In this document: positions 1-10,016 of the stretch, piece after piece
How positions within the stretch are numbered: position 1 is the stretch's first letter
How the letters are laid out: each line of letters starts with the position of its first letter
Source of the DNA: Macrostomum hystrix
Lineage: Eukaryota; Platyhelminthes; Macrostomidae
Length of the DNA stretch: 64,000 bases
Direction of reading: 5' to 3'
Assembly (NCBI GenBank): GCA_950097015.1
Contig: CATNEN010000008.1
Span: forward strand, 4,314,501-4,378,500
Notes under the pieces: model-generated
The model's input: only the letters and a program-made list of their open reading frames with translations
What the model was told of the DNA's origin: nothing
The model's database searches: none
Program-made: the position numbers and the translations under genes

Positions 1-686
1 GGAGTCAAGAACGGATTGAGGATATGAAAAAACGGGATTAAAAAACGAAAACCTAATGAGGATAATGATGATGGCAGAAAGCATTAGCGTATTTAAAGTA
101 CATAATGAGAGCTCCAGGTGGATAAGATGAGAAACTGTGAGATGGAGATCGCGAGGCAGACTTTAAAGAAGGAGTCTGGCTGTGTGGCTGTCGTACAGAA
201 TCTGAAGCGGTCGGCAGTAATATGTTTTTATTTGCAGACGGAGTCACAGATAAGGCGAAACGATCCCGGAACCGCTGATTGCAGAATCAATTTGAAGGCA
301 CTTACCTGCTGATTGCGGCCTGGTTGGCAGGCAATTTGGAAGGCGCAATTTTTCCTTTTAGATTAATTCAGACGAATGAAGGACCCTTATAAGGACCTCA
401 GTTGTCTTTTTCTGTCTCGGCTTAGCCAGGCCTGGCCTGTGCGGCCCATTTTTGTATCCGCTTATTTTCCTCACCGCTTTTCAATTGGCTGCTTGCGATC
501 GATGCTTGCACAATTTTTTTCATCCACACCGAAAGAACTGCTAGCGCGAACACGCGCGTGAAGGGGTTAAGTTATAATAAAAAAAGAGAAATAGATAGAA
601 ATATTTTCCTTGATAGAAAACAAAATGCGCAACACATCATTCCAAAGACCTGTACGAGGTGCAGATCACCTCTTAAATACAGTCTG
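1..686. other. No gene recognised
   Basis: Non-repetitive leader before the first minisatellite. The open frames here are short, lack recognisable domains and overlap on both strands. No RNA gene or mobile element end is visible. Confidence 0.5.
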
Positions 687-1406
687 CCTGCCAGACACAA
701 TCCCTACCTGTCAGACACAATCCCTACCTGTCAGACACAATCCCTACCTGTCAGACACAATCCCTACCTGTCAGACACAATCCCTACCTGCCAGACACAA
801 TCCCTACCTGCCAGACACAATCCCTACCTGTCAGACACAATCCCTACCTGCCAGACACGATCCCTACCTGCCAGACACAATCCCTACCTGTCAGACACAA
901 TCCCTACCTGCCAGACACAATCCCTACCTGTCAGACACAATCCCTACCTGCCAGACACGATCCCTACCTGCCAGACACAATCCCTACCTGTCAGACACAA
1001 TCCCTACCTGTCAGACACGATCCCTACCTGCCAGACACGATCCCTACCTATCAGACACGATCCCTACCTGCCAGACACGATCCCTACCTGCCAGACACAA
1101 TCCCTACCTGCCAGACACAATCCCTACCTGTCAGACACAATCCCTACCTGCCAGACACAATCCCTACCTGCCAGACACAATCCCTACCTGCCAGACACGA
1201 TCCCTACCTGCCAGACACAATCCCTACCTGTCAGACACAATCCCTACCTGCCAGACACGATCCCTACCTGCCAGACACAATCCCTACCTGCCAGACACGA
1301 TCCCTACCTGCCAGACACAATCCCTACCTGCCAGACACAATCCCTACCTGCCAGACACAATCCCTACCTGCCAGACACAATCCCTACCTGCCAGACACAA
1401 TCCCTG
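687..1406. repeat. 20-bp minisatellite, about 36 copies
   Basis: Direct tandem copies of TCCCTACCTGYCAGACACRA run without any length change (exactly three units per 60 bases). Variation is confined mainly to two positions, C/T in the YCAG part and A/G in the ACRA part. The unit contains ATCCC across its junction. Because the unit is not a multiple of three, three units give a 20-residue peptide repeat, so open frames of 270-283 codons here are artefacts. Confidence 0.97.
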
Positions 1407-1983
1407 TGATCTGTGTGAATAGTTACGATTTAAATGGAATTACTTGCACAATAAAATTAATAGAACGATGAAAACTGGCATTTGCTACACTTAGGAAAAA
1501 ACTCTACAGAATTGGCTTCTGTAAAAGCGATATAAAAATTAAATTACAAACCGAATTACCTATAAATGGTATGTATTTTATCAATTGAAAACATTTTACT
1601 CAAGGCTGGTCAGGTAAAGTTTAACATTTAACAAAAATAACTCGGAATTGTAGCATTGGATCAGGCTGAGTTAGAATGTGATGAAAACTTGTGAAATGTC
1701 CGAGAGTCACTTGTTAGGAAAAAGTTGTCAGGCACTTTTATTGGACAATTTTATAAACAAACTAAGAAAACTAATTTATTGAAGTCGCTACTTAAAAACG
1801 AATTATTCATCAAGTTTATTAGCAAAAGATCTCTTAACATTTCTTGTTAGTTCGAAAACAGTTACCATAATTCAACTATACTTAAACTTACAAGAAATGT
1901 TAAGAGTTCAATAAAAATCACAAAATCAATATCAAATATGAAAGGCAAAGGATTTGCTAAAACTGATAAATTCGTTTTACCAT
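1407..1983. other. Unique AT-rich spacer with a hairpin
   Basis: No coding signal is seen. The segment contains a perfect 17-bp inverted repeat (1831-1847 and 1890-1906), listed separately. Confidence 0.5.
1831..1906. repeat. Perfect 17-bp inverted repeat, 42-nt loop
   Basis: The left arm CTCTTAACATTTCTTGT (1831-1847) is exactly complementary to the right arm ACAAGAAATGTTAAGAG (1890-1906). Pairing stops at both ends. It could be a structured RNA, the ends of a tiny decayed inverted-repeat element, or chance in AT-rich DNA. Confidence 0.6.
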
Positions 1984-3022
1984 CCAAAATCCCAGAATTT
2001 TCACAAAAATCCCAGAATTCTCACAGAAATCCCAGAATCTACATAGAAATCCCAGAATCCTCACAGAAATCCCAGAATCCTCACAGAAATCCCAGAACCC
2101 TCACAGAAAGCCCAGAATCCTCACAGAAATCCCAGAATCCTCACAGAAATCCCAGAATCTTCACAGAAATCCCAGAATCTACATAGAAATCCCAGAATCC
2201 TCACAGAAATCCCAGAATCCTCACAGAAATCCCAGAACCCTCACAGAAAGCCCAGAATCCTCACATAAATCCCAGAATCCTCACAGAAATCCCAGAATCT
2301 TCACAGAAATCCCAGAATCTACATAGAAATCCCAGAATCCTCATAGAAATCCCAGAACCCTCACAGAAAGCCCAGAATCCTCACAGAAATCCCAGAATCT
2401 TCACAGAAATCCCAGAATCTACATAGAAATCCCAGAATCCTCACAGAAATCCCAGAATCCTCACAGAAATCCCAGAACCCTCACAGAAAGCCCAGAATCC
2501 TCACATAAATCCCAGAATCCTCACAGAAATCCCAGAATCTTCACAGAAATCCCAGAATCTACATAGAAATCCCAGAATCCTCATAGAAATCCCAGAACCC
2601 TCACAGAAAGCCCAGAATCCTCACAGAAATCCCAGAATCCTCACAGAAATCCCAGAACCCTCACAGAAAGCCCAGAATCCTCACATAAATCCCAGAATCC
2701 TCACAGATATCCCAGAATCTTCACAGAAATCCCAGAATCTACATAGAAATCCCAGAATCCTCATAGAAATCCCAGAACCCTCACAGAAAGCCCAGAATCC
2801 TCACAGAAATCCCAGAATCCTCACAGAAATCCCAGAATCTTCACAGAAATCCCAGAATCTACATAGAAATCCCAGAATCCTCATAGAAACCCCAGAATCT
2901 TCACAGAAATCCCAGAATCCTTACAGAAATCCCAGAATCCCGACAGAAATCCCAGAATCCCGACAGAAATCCCAGAATCCCGACAGAAATCCCAGAATCC
3001 CGACAGAAATCCCAGAATCACT
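1984..3022. repeat. 20-bp minisatellite, about 52 copies
   Basis: Tandem copies of AATCCTCACAGAAATCCCAG, with variants (TCTACATAG, CCCTCACAGAAAG, CCCGACAG) recurring in the same order, so blocks of several units have been copied together. It lies just downstream of the CROT 3' end. Like the array at 687-1406 it has a 20-bp unit with ATCCC on the plus strand, but the rest of the unit differs. Confidence 0.97.
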
Positions 3023-3132
3023 CATAAAGAATCCTTAATCTCACACAGAAATCCCAAAAACCTAAAATTCCCCGGAGTCTGAAATATATATATTTACGGA
3101 ATCCATACAGAAGTTTCCCAATCCCAATAATA

Positions 3133-3138
3133 TTTAAT
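3133..3138 (-). other. Candidate poly(A) signal for CROT
   Basis: ATTAAA on the minus strand, about 50 nt past the CROT stop codon. This is the common variant hexamer. It occurs easily by chance in AT-rich sequence, so support is weak. Confidence 0.3.
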
Positions 3139-3188
3139 TAAACCAATAATCCTGAGCAGAATCAACTTGATCAGAAAAATCCCCAAAA

Positions 3189-3567
3189 CTAAAGTCGAGC
3201 AGCAGCAGCAGTGCCAGTCTCCTGGCCGTCGATGACGAAGCGCCGAATGTCGGTCAAACTGGAGCCGACATGCCTGGCCAATCGTTTCAAGCAGGTGTCC
3301 GCATCGGCTGTCCACCTGGTCAGGTTGAAGAAAATCTTGGCCGGCCCGATGCGGTAGAACACGCCGTATCCGCTGGCGCACATTGGCGCCACGCAGCCGA
3401 TGCCCGTATAAGAGCCCAGGTAGCTGGTGCTCAGCACGAAGTTGCCACCGCCGCCAGACTTGGCGTAGGCCGGATCGGCGAACAGTGCTGGCAGGGGCGC
3501 GCCCGACTCCAGCGCCAGGAGCTGCAGACCCAGAAGGTGACGGTCGCAGCCTCGGCCCGACTCGCAT
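3189..3567 (-). CDS. CROT exon 4 (stop, PTS1-like end)
   Basis: The acceptor CCTCTAG|A completes Arg and continues CESGRGCDRHLLGLQLL. The STS motif and GYGVFYRI that close the acyltransferase fold are present. The terminal tripeptide is ARL. Confidence 0.93.
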
Positions 3568-6500
3568 CTAGAGGCACAGGTTAGTGGTCCGTACATCGAA
3601 ATGAACATGCACGTCATACTTCTACATTCAAACTCTGATGTAAATTAAAACTCTGATGTACATTTAATCTCTGATGTACATTTAATCTCTGATGTACATT
3701 TAATCTCTGATGTACATTTTGTCTCTGATGTATATTCAAACTCTGATGTACACTTAAACTCTGATGTACATTTAGTCTCTGATGTACATTTAAACTCTGA
3801 TGTACACGAACTAAAGTACATTAAAACTCTGAGTTAAACTCACAAAGTGGAGAGTTGTGACTACTCCGGATAAGTGAGCGCGGCGTGGGAGGGCCACCTG
3901 TTTATCGATTGCTCTCTCTCTGTCTGTATCTGACTGAGGTGAGCGCTTATGCTACCCCACCCCCAGCCATTGGGGGGTGTTTTTTAATGACGTGCGCGGG
4001 TGCCAAAGCGGCGGCTGCCCTGTCTAGCACTCGACTTGCCTCGGCGCTGTTCACTAGTGTACATTAAAACTCTGATGTACATTCAGATATTAACGTTTGA
4101 CCCACTGAGGGTTTTTACTCCAAGTTACCCTAATTATCGACTCTCGAGCCTCAACACTTTTCTACCTCCTCAGCCAGCCTTTCCCTTATATCAATTTGTT
4201 AGATTGCTTACAATCGAAAAAAATACTTATACTGACACTTTAAGTAGCGTATATAGTACAGCATCACAAATGCATTGTTAATATTGTTCAAATGTATTTA
4301 TCTTCCTTTCACTGCCGCTATTAGTAGAGTAGGTAGGACATTAAAATGTTAAATAAAAAACGTTTCGTTATTTTGTTATTTGCCAATATTAAAACAAGAC
4401 ATGCGTTATGTTCTTCTTAAAATTTACTTCCAAATGCAAAGTCAGCAACTACGCTATACCGAGGAGTAACAAATTGCCTTCGTGCCCAAAATCAATCGAA
4501 AGTGTGCTATATTGAAGTGTACTTCTTTACAAGGGGATCAAAATCGCCAGCAGATGCTATGGAGTTTCTGCGCGACATTGGCTCAGCTGACTCAGTGCAC
4601 CAGAGTCACCGAGTCACCAGAGCGCTAGCGGACAAGTGGGCGCAGGACTAATTTTCGGTGGGACGCTCGACTTGTCACATTGCCCGACGAAGCATGTCCC
4701 ATGCCGGAGAACCGATTAATGTATTGCGGTGGCGTACGACGGGTGCTGTGGCGTACGCCAGCATTGAAAATTATTTGGAAAATCAGCGGCGGCTGATTGA
4801 GGAGCACCTAGCAGGCCAAAGCCCTGGATCTAGCCTCGTCGCTCGCGCTGCCTCAGACCAGGCGGCCCAATGCCGCGATCGGCTAACCGCCGTGGCTTCC
4901 GGAGGGCCAGTCCCTGGTGGCCGAGGTCAAGATCTGCCGCTCGGAACAAGAGGAACTGGTCTATCTGCACATCCATCGCTGCGACATCCTCGCCTACACC
5001 GACGGCTCATCGTCCCACGCTACTGACTGCCACGGCTTTGTGCCAGTGCTGACGTCCGGTAATCCAGCGGCTCCCACCATCTTGGCCACTATCACCGGCC
5101 AGTTGCCTGTGAGCTTGACGCGATTGAGTCAGCCCTTCGGTGGGCGCACGGCAATGACTAAGTTTCGATTTCGCTGTGCGTGGACGGCCGCTCTGCCATT
5201 GAGAGGCTTCTCTTCCCGCGTTCTGAAGTCTCCCAGCGCTTTCCTGTACCTCATCTCATCCGTCATCATCGTTCGCGTTCACAACGGCGTCCCTGGAAAC
5301 ATTGCTGCCGACGCGGCGGCCAAAGTGGCCAAAAGCGAGGCGGCCCAAACGCCGTCTGACCCGCCTGGGCCTGGTCCGGTGTCCCTGGAAGTAGCCAATT
5401 TTCTCATTCGCTTTGGCATCAACAAGCCACCTACTGGCCACACTCGGTGCGCTGTCGTCTACATGGGGCCAGGGGGCCGGACAGCGGCCTCACTCGCCAC
5501 AACTCGGCCCTCCTGGCCCAACAGCGATCGGGCCACTGCCTGCATCTGCGCGCCACTGCCTGCATCTGCGCGCCACTGCCTGCCTAGCTGATTAGCCCGG
5601 ACATCGACCCAATCAACCGCTGTGTCTCCAGGCGTTTCTTGTGCTCAGGGGTGTCTGTGCTCAGGGGTTTCTGTGCTCAGGGGTTTCTGTGCTCAGGACA
5701 GGGGTGTCTGTGCTCAGCTCAGGGGTTTCTGTGCTCGGGTGGATAAAAAGCCAGCATCCAGATCCTCACCTAGCTCTGAGCTCGTTATGCCTGTTGTGCG
5801 CCGTCATAATGGCCGCCCGAGCCTCGGCGGCAGTCGCTGTCCCGTTAATCGCCGCTGTGACCGCTCGGCACATGGCAACAGATTCCAGGGTGCACGAGCG
5901 AATCGTCTCCGTCCGCCCCCGATGAAACTGGCGGGTGGTGGCCGTCTGGTAGGTCGGCGCCGGCCGGCCGCCGTGGCCGCGCCAGTAGGCCAGCTGAAGG
6001 GCCAGCTGCGTGACGGTGTCCGGGTGAAGCAGCAGCCGGCGAAGCTCAGCGCGCCCGAAGTCGGTGAACTCGTGCGGCAGGCTGTCCAGGCTGGCGCGCT
6101 GGGCAGAGTTCTCAGCGAAGCCGCGAGCCGCCTCAGCGGTCAGGCCGGCGTTCGTCACGAAGCGCAGCTCGCGGGGCGGCGGAGGCGGCCGTTGAAGAGG
6201 CTGCACAGCGGGGTCTTCAGGGCCGCCTTCGATTCGCCCCTTTGAGTCGGTGAGAGAGAATGGATACAATTCGCGAACTCTGACTAGTTCGCGAGGAGGA
6301 TATGGATTTGGGATTTTTGGTGGTCCATCAGACTTTGGGATCCTTGATGATCGATTGGGAATTGGGGGTCTTTGATTATCGATGGGGATTTTGGGAAATT
6401 CGATTATCGATTGGGATTTGGGGATCTTTGATTATCGATAGGGATTTGGGATATTTTATCATCGATAAGGATTTGGGGATATTTTATCATCGATTGGGAT

Positions 6501-9500
6501 TTGGGGATATTTGATCATCGATTGGGATTCGGGGATATTTGATTATCGATTGGGATTCGGGGATATTTGATTTTCGCTTGGGATTCGGGGATAGTTGATT
6601 ATCTATTGGAGTTTGGAATATTTGATTAATAGTTTGGGGATAAGAAATCTTTGATTATCGATTTGGGTTTGGGGATTTTTGATTGGCATTTGGGGATATT
6701 AGACAATCGATTGGGAATTAGGGATATTCGATTATCGATTGGGGTTTGGATATTTGATTATCTATTGGAGCTTAAAATATTTGATTAATTGTTGGGATTT
6801 GGGGATATTTAAATAACGGTTTATGTTCGGGATTCATGACAATCCATAGGAGTTTAGGGATCCTTTGTTATAGATTTGTGTTTGGGGCCTTTGATTATCG
6901 ATTGGGGTTTAGGGATAATTGATTATTGATGGAGTATTCGGTCTTCTGACTACAGGGATTTTTCAATCAAGATCCTGGTTCTGAGCACACACCTGGCTTC
7001 TATAGACCTGTCCCTCAACATAGAAAGTGGTAAGCACGATAACCATAGCGTCCATAGGTGTGTGGCCGCAATTATTCAGCCAAACGCCATCCCTAGTAAC
7101 CATCAGATTGCAGGACTTGTCCGGCAGCAGTGTCTTGATATCGCCAGAGATGGCCAGCCGCAGCAGCTGCTCGGGGCTGTTGCCGCATTCGTCGAGCAGG
7201 AAGCTGAGTACAAACACAGCCCGCTCGATCTGATCGAGGTTGGCGCGATTCGATGGGTTCAACTCTGCCAATTGTTGCCTAGCAACAGACCATTGTGAGC
7301 GGCTCAGTCCGTGCAGTCCTGCAACTGAGCCGGCGTCGACACTCCCAGCGGCTTGACCGTCGCCGGATTCCACAAGTTTCACCAGCTGGGACAACCGGCT
7401 GTGATATTCGGCCACCGAGTACGGCTGCTCGGTTTCATCCACCAGGTCCAGGACAAATAGGCGGCCCCGAAGCAGCACCAGAAAGTGCTTCGGCGCGTCG
7501 CCTTCGACACGAGGACGAAAATGGGAGGCCATGGTGTCAAAATCACGCCCGGGAATTTGACAGGTGGAGAAATAGCGCCTGGAATCAACAATTGTCGGGT
7601 AGGAAATGGGATCTGGGATCTGGCTTTGAAAATTTAGTTAGATATCATTTGGGATTTGTGTGAGTAGGATGTGTGCGAGTTGGGATCTGTGTGAAAGTTG
7701 GGATCTATGTGTTTTGGGATCTGTGAGTTTTGGGATCTGTGTGTTTTTGGGATCTGTTTGAGTTGGGATCTGTTACAGTTGGGATCTGTGACAGTTGGAA
7801 TCTATGTGATTTGGGATCTGTGTGAGTTGGGATTTATGAGAATTGGGATTTGTGTGACAGTTGGCATCTGTGTGACATTTGGGATCTGTGACAGTTGGGA
7901 TCTGTGACAGTTGGGATCTGTTACAGTTGGGATCTGTGACAGTTGGAATCTGTGTGACAGTTGGGATCTGTGACAGTTGGGATCTGTGACAGTTGGGATC
8001 TGTGACAGTTGGGATCTGTGACAGTTGGGATCTGTGACAGTTGGAATCTGTGTGACAGTTGGGATCTGTGTGACAGTTGGGATCTGTGACAGTTGGGATC
8101 TGTGTGACAGTTGGGATCTGTTACAGTTGGGATCTGTGTGACAGTTGGGATCTGTTACAGTTGGGATCTGTGACAGTTGGAATCTGTGTGACAGTTGGGA
8201 TCTGTGACAGTTGGGATCTGTGTGACAGTTGGGATCTGTGTGACAGTTGTGATCTGTGACAGTTGGAATCTGTGTGACAGTTGGGATCTGTGACAGTTAG
8301 GATCTGTGTGACAGTTGGGATCTGTGTGACAGTTGGGATCTGTGACAGTTGGGATCTGTGTGACAGTTGGGATCTGTTACAGTTGGAATCTGTGTGACAG
8401 TTGGGATCTGTGACAGTTGGGATCTGTGTGACAGTTGGGATCTGTGTGACAGTTGGGATCTGTGACAGTTGGAATCTGTGTGACAGTTGGGATCTGTGAC
8501 AGTTGGGATCTGTGTGACAGTTGGGATCTGTGTGACAGTTGGGATCTGTGACAGTTGGGATCTGTGACAGTTGGGATCTGTGTGACAGTTGGGATCTGTG
8601 TGACAGTTGGGATCTGTGACAGTTGGGATCTGTGTGACAGTTGGGATCTGTGTGACAGTTGGGATCTGTGACAGTTGGGATCTGTGACAGTTGGGATCTG
8701 TGTGACAGTTGGGATCTGTGTGACAGTTGGGATCTGTGACAGTTGGGATCTGTGTGACAGTTGGGATCTGTTACAGTTGGGATCTGTGTGACAGTTGGGA
8801 TCTGTGACAGTTGGGATCTGTGACAGTTGGAATCTGTGTGACAGTTGGGATCTGTGACAGTTGGGATCTGTGACAGTTGGGATCTGTGACAGTTGGGATC
8901 TGTGTGACAGTTGGGATCTGTGACAGTTGGGATCTGTGTGACAGTTGGGATCTGTGACAGTTGGGATCTGTGTGACAGTTGGGATCTGTGACAGTTGGGA
9001 TCTGTGTGACAGTTGGGATCTGTGACAGTTGGGATCTGTGACAGTTGGGATCTGTGTGACAGTTGGGATCTGTGACTCTTGGAATCTGTGTTTTGATTAA
9101 AAAAATCGCATTACGCTCTATAGCCGCTACTTGTCAGCAGTCCTCTAGTTCCTAGTTTTTTGTGATATATGCAATTGGATCTTTGAATAAGGGGATAATG
9201 GGATCTACTCACCTGAACTGGTCCATAGACATAGGAGCACCCGCGCCATTCTTATCAATCGGGAAGGTCTGCTCACGCAGGCTGCTCCACACTAAGCCGT
9301 AGTAGCGGCACATTGCAGCGGCTCGCTCAACAGCGGTACCATCCCTGGCTGGCCAATACTGCTGGTGGTAGGGACCCACACCAGCCATGTTCAACAGAGG
9401 ATGCAGAGCAGTCCTATTGGCCAGGTAAGCATACTGAAACCACCAATCGGCTATCCAGTTGCGCTGCTCATTTGCTCGTTGCTGTAGCTTGGCGTGCAGC

Positions 9501-9718
9501 TCTCTGCCCGGCCCGGATTCGAACTCGCGCACTACGGCTTGAGTTTTGGCGAACTCGGCCTCGCTTAGGAATGGTCGCGTAGAGGTCAAATAGAGGTCAA
9601 GAGTTTCGGCTAGCGAAGGAAGCGGATAGCTGGGCAGACTGTTCTCCAACGAGAAGGTGGGCGCGCCGGAAGACTTGGTGAGGTCGGGGAAATCATTTTT
9701 GTACAAGTCTAGCTCCAT
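3189..9718 (-). CDS. Peroxisomal carnitine O-octanoyltransferase-like gene (4 coding exons)
   Basis: Choline/carnitine acyltransferase family. The closest match from memory is CROT, which moves medium-chain acyl groups between CoA and carnitine in peroxisomes. The model runs 9213-9718, about 6991-7578, 5770-6279, 3189-3567 and gives about 660 residues (human CROT has 612). The N-terminus has the family segment around WIADWWFQYAYLANR (exon 1). The catalytic histidine is in NNCGHTPMDAM (residue about 341). Exon 3 has HPDTVTQLALQLAYWRGHGG and RGRTETIRSC. Exon 4 has CDRHLLGL, GGGGNFVLSTS and SGYGVFYRI. The protein ends ...AAAARL, a plausible type 1 peroxisomal targeting signal (S/A-K/R-L). The junction of exons 2 and 3 is the only uncertain splice: in-frame joining needs the donor at CAGGT|GTGTGC or a small missed exon. 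Introns 1, 2 and 3 each contain minisatellites; intron 3 also holds an RNase H relic. Confidence 0.92.
3631..3815. repeat. 18-bp minisatellite in CROT intron 3
   Basis: About ten copies of CTCTGATGTACATTTAAT with small variants. A detached copy of the same unit lies at about 4053-4085, beyond some 235 bp of unrelated sequence. Confidence 0.93.
3816..4052. other. Unrelated segment interrupting the 18-bp array
   Basis: The 18-bp array stops near 3815 and one good copy reappears at 4053-4085, with the phrase TACATTAAAACTCTGA on both sides. The sequence between is GC-richer and holds a C-run/G-run hairpin near 3956-3982. It looks like an insertion into the array, but I see no clear terminal inverted repeats. 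Confidence 0.45.
4640..5600 (+). mobile_element. Degenerate retroelement fragment with RNase H-like relic
   Basis: The plus-strand frame 4917-5591 contains ILAYTDGSSS, resembling the first catalytic block of type 1 RNase H. Further on, VRVHNGVPGNIAADAAAK resembles the C-terminal His/Asp block (consensus H-x-G-x-x-GN-x-x-AD-x-x-AK). Upstream coding sense is in another frame (from 4658), so the copy is frameshifted and dead. It sits antisense in CROT intron 3. A short direct repeat (CCACTGCCTGCATCTGCGCG, about 2.5 copies) is at 5534-5585. A non-LTR element is likeliest, but no reverse transcriptase is visible. Confidence 0.5.
5634..5742. repeat. 16-bp repeat in CROT intron 3
   Basis: About six copies of GTGCTCAGGGGTTTCT, some imperfect. 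It ends about 27 nt from the exon 3 donor. Confidence 0.9.
5770..6279 (-). CDS. CROT exon 3
   Basis: Encodes VRELYPFSLTDSK, then a Pro-rich stretch (RPPPPPRE) not expected in human CROT. The conserved HPDTVTQLALQLAYWRGHGG, TTRQFHRGRTETIRSC and HNRHNELRA follow. The donor CTAG|GTGAGG is in phase 2. The acceptor is ambiguous by two bases (6279 or 6277). Confidence 0.87.
6310..6955. repeat. 28-bp repeat filling CROT intron 2
   Basis: Diverged tandem copies built on GATTATCGATTGGGATTTGG followed by GGATATTT. Copies drift in length and sequence more than in other arrays, suggesting an older array. It leaves only about 30-35 nt at each end of the intron. Confidence 0.92.
6991..7578 (-). CDS. CROT exon 2 (catalytic His)
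   Basis: The acceptor TTCCAG|G completes the split Arg codon and gives RYFSTCQIPGRDFDTM, matching the family FSTC-x-IPG segment. It holds HFLVLLRGRLFVLDLVDE and the active-site NNCGHTPMDAM. The donor is either CAG|GTGTGT (6993) or, to keep frame with exon 3, two bases further (6991). Confidence 0.85.
7655..9085. repeat. 16/18-bp minisatellite filling CROT intron 1
   Basis: About 80 copies. Two unit lengths are interspersed, GGGATCTGTGACAGTT (16) and GGGATCTGTGTGACAGTT (18), which differ by one TG. Minor variants (GGAATC, GTTACAG) recur in the same contexts, so blocks have been duplicated. Confidence 0.97.
9213..9718 (-). CDS. CROT exon 1 (start codon)
   Basis: Begins MELDLYKNDFPDL. Conserved N-terminal acyltransferase motifs follow (SLPSYPLPSLAETLDLYL, then WIADWWFQYAYL, then YWPARDGT). 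It ends in MSMDQF plus two bases (AG) at a strong donor, AG|GTGAGT. A SINE lies about 100 bp upstream of the start. Confidence 0.92.
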
Positions 9719-9789
9719 TTTAGCGGAATTTGAATTTCTGAAATCTCAAAAAATTTAAAAGAATGCAACGAATAGTAATTAATAACTGA

Positions 9790-10016
9790 TAACACCTGCC
9801 ATAAATAAGTCAGATGTGCAGCCGCTACACCCACCGCCAATTACCCCAGCTGACGCTGGTACCCATTTAACAGCTGGGTGAACTGAAGCAACGCAGATTT
9901 GTGTGTCTTGCTAAAGGAAACAAATTGTTCCAATTGAGTCGGGAATCGAACCTACGACCTTCCAGTCATGATTACAATGCTCAAACTACTAGGTTACAAC
10001 CCCCTTGTATTGGGTT
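9790..10016 (-). mobile_element. tRNA-derived SINE upstream of CROT
   Basis: Read on the minus strand from about 10016, a tRNA-like head starts GTTGTAACCTAGTAGTTTGA (A-box-like) and contains GGTTCGATTCC, an exact RNA polymerase III B box (about 9945). The body continues with TTTAGCAAGACACACAAATC and CCCAGCTGTTAAATGGGTAC. The GCAAGACAC motif also occurs in the SINE at 63190-63355. The 3' end is estimated. It is not a functional tRNA, since the arms are decayed and a long tail follows. Confidence 0.75.

Noticed and set aside
558-1422. Open frames of 270-283 codons rich in CQTQSLPARHNPYL
   Set aside because: 20-bp repeat read through; two overlapping frames give the same peptide, as expected for a tandem repeat.
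5622-6245. 207-codon plus-strand open frame
   Set aside because: Shadow of CROT exon 3 on the opposite strand; the minus-strand translation matches the acyltransferase family.
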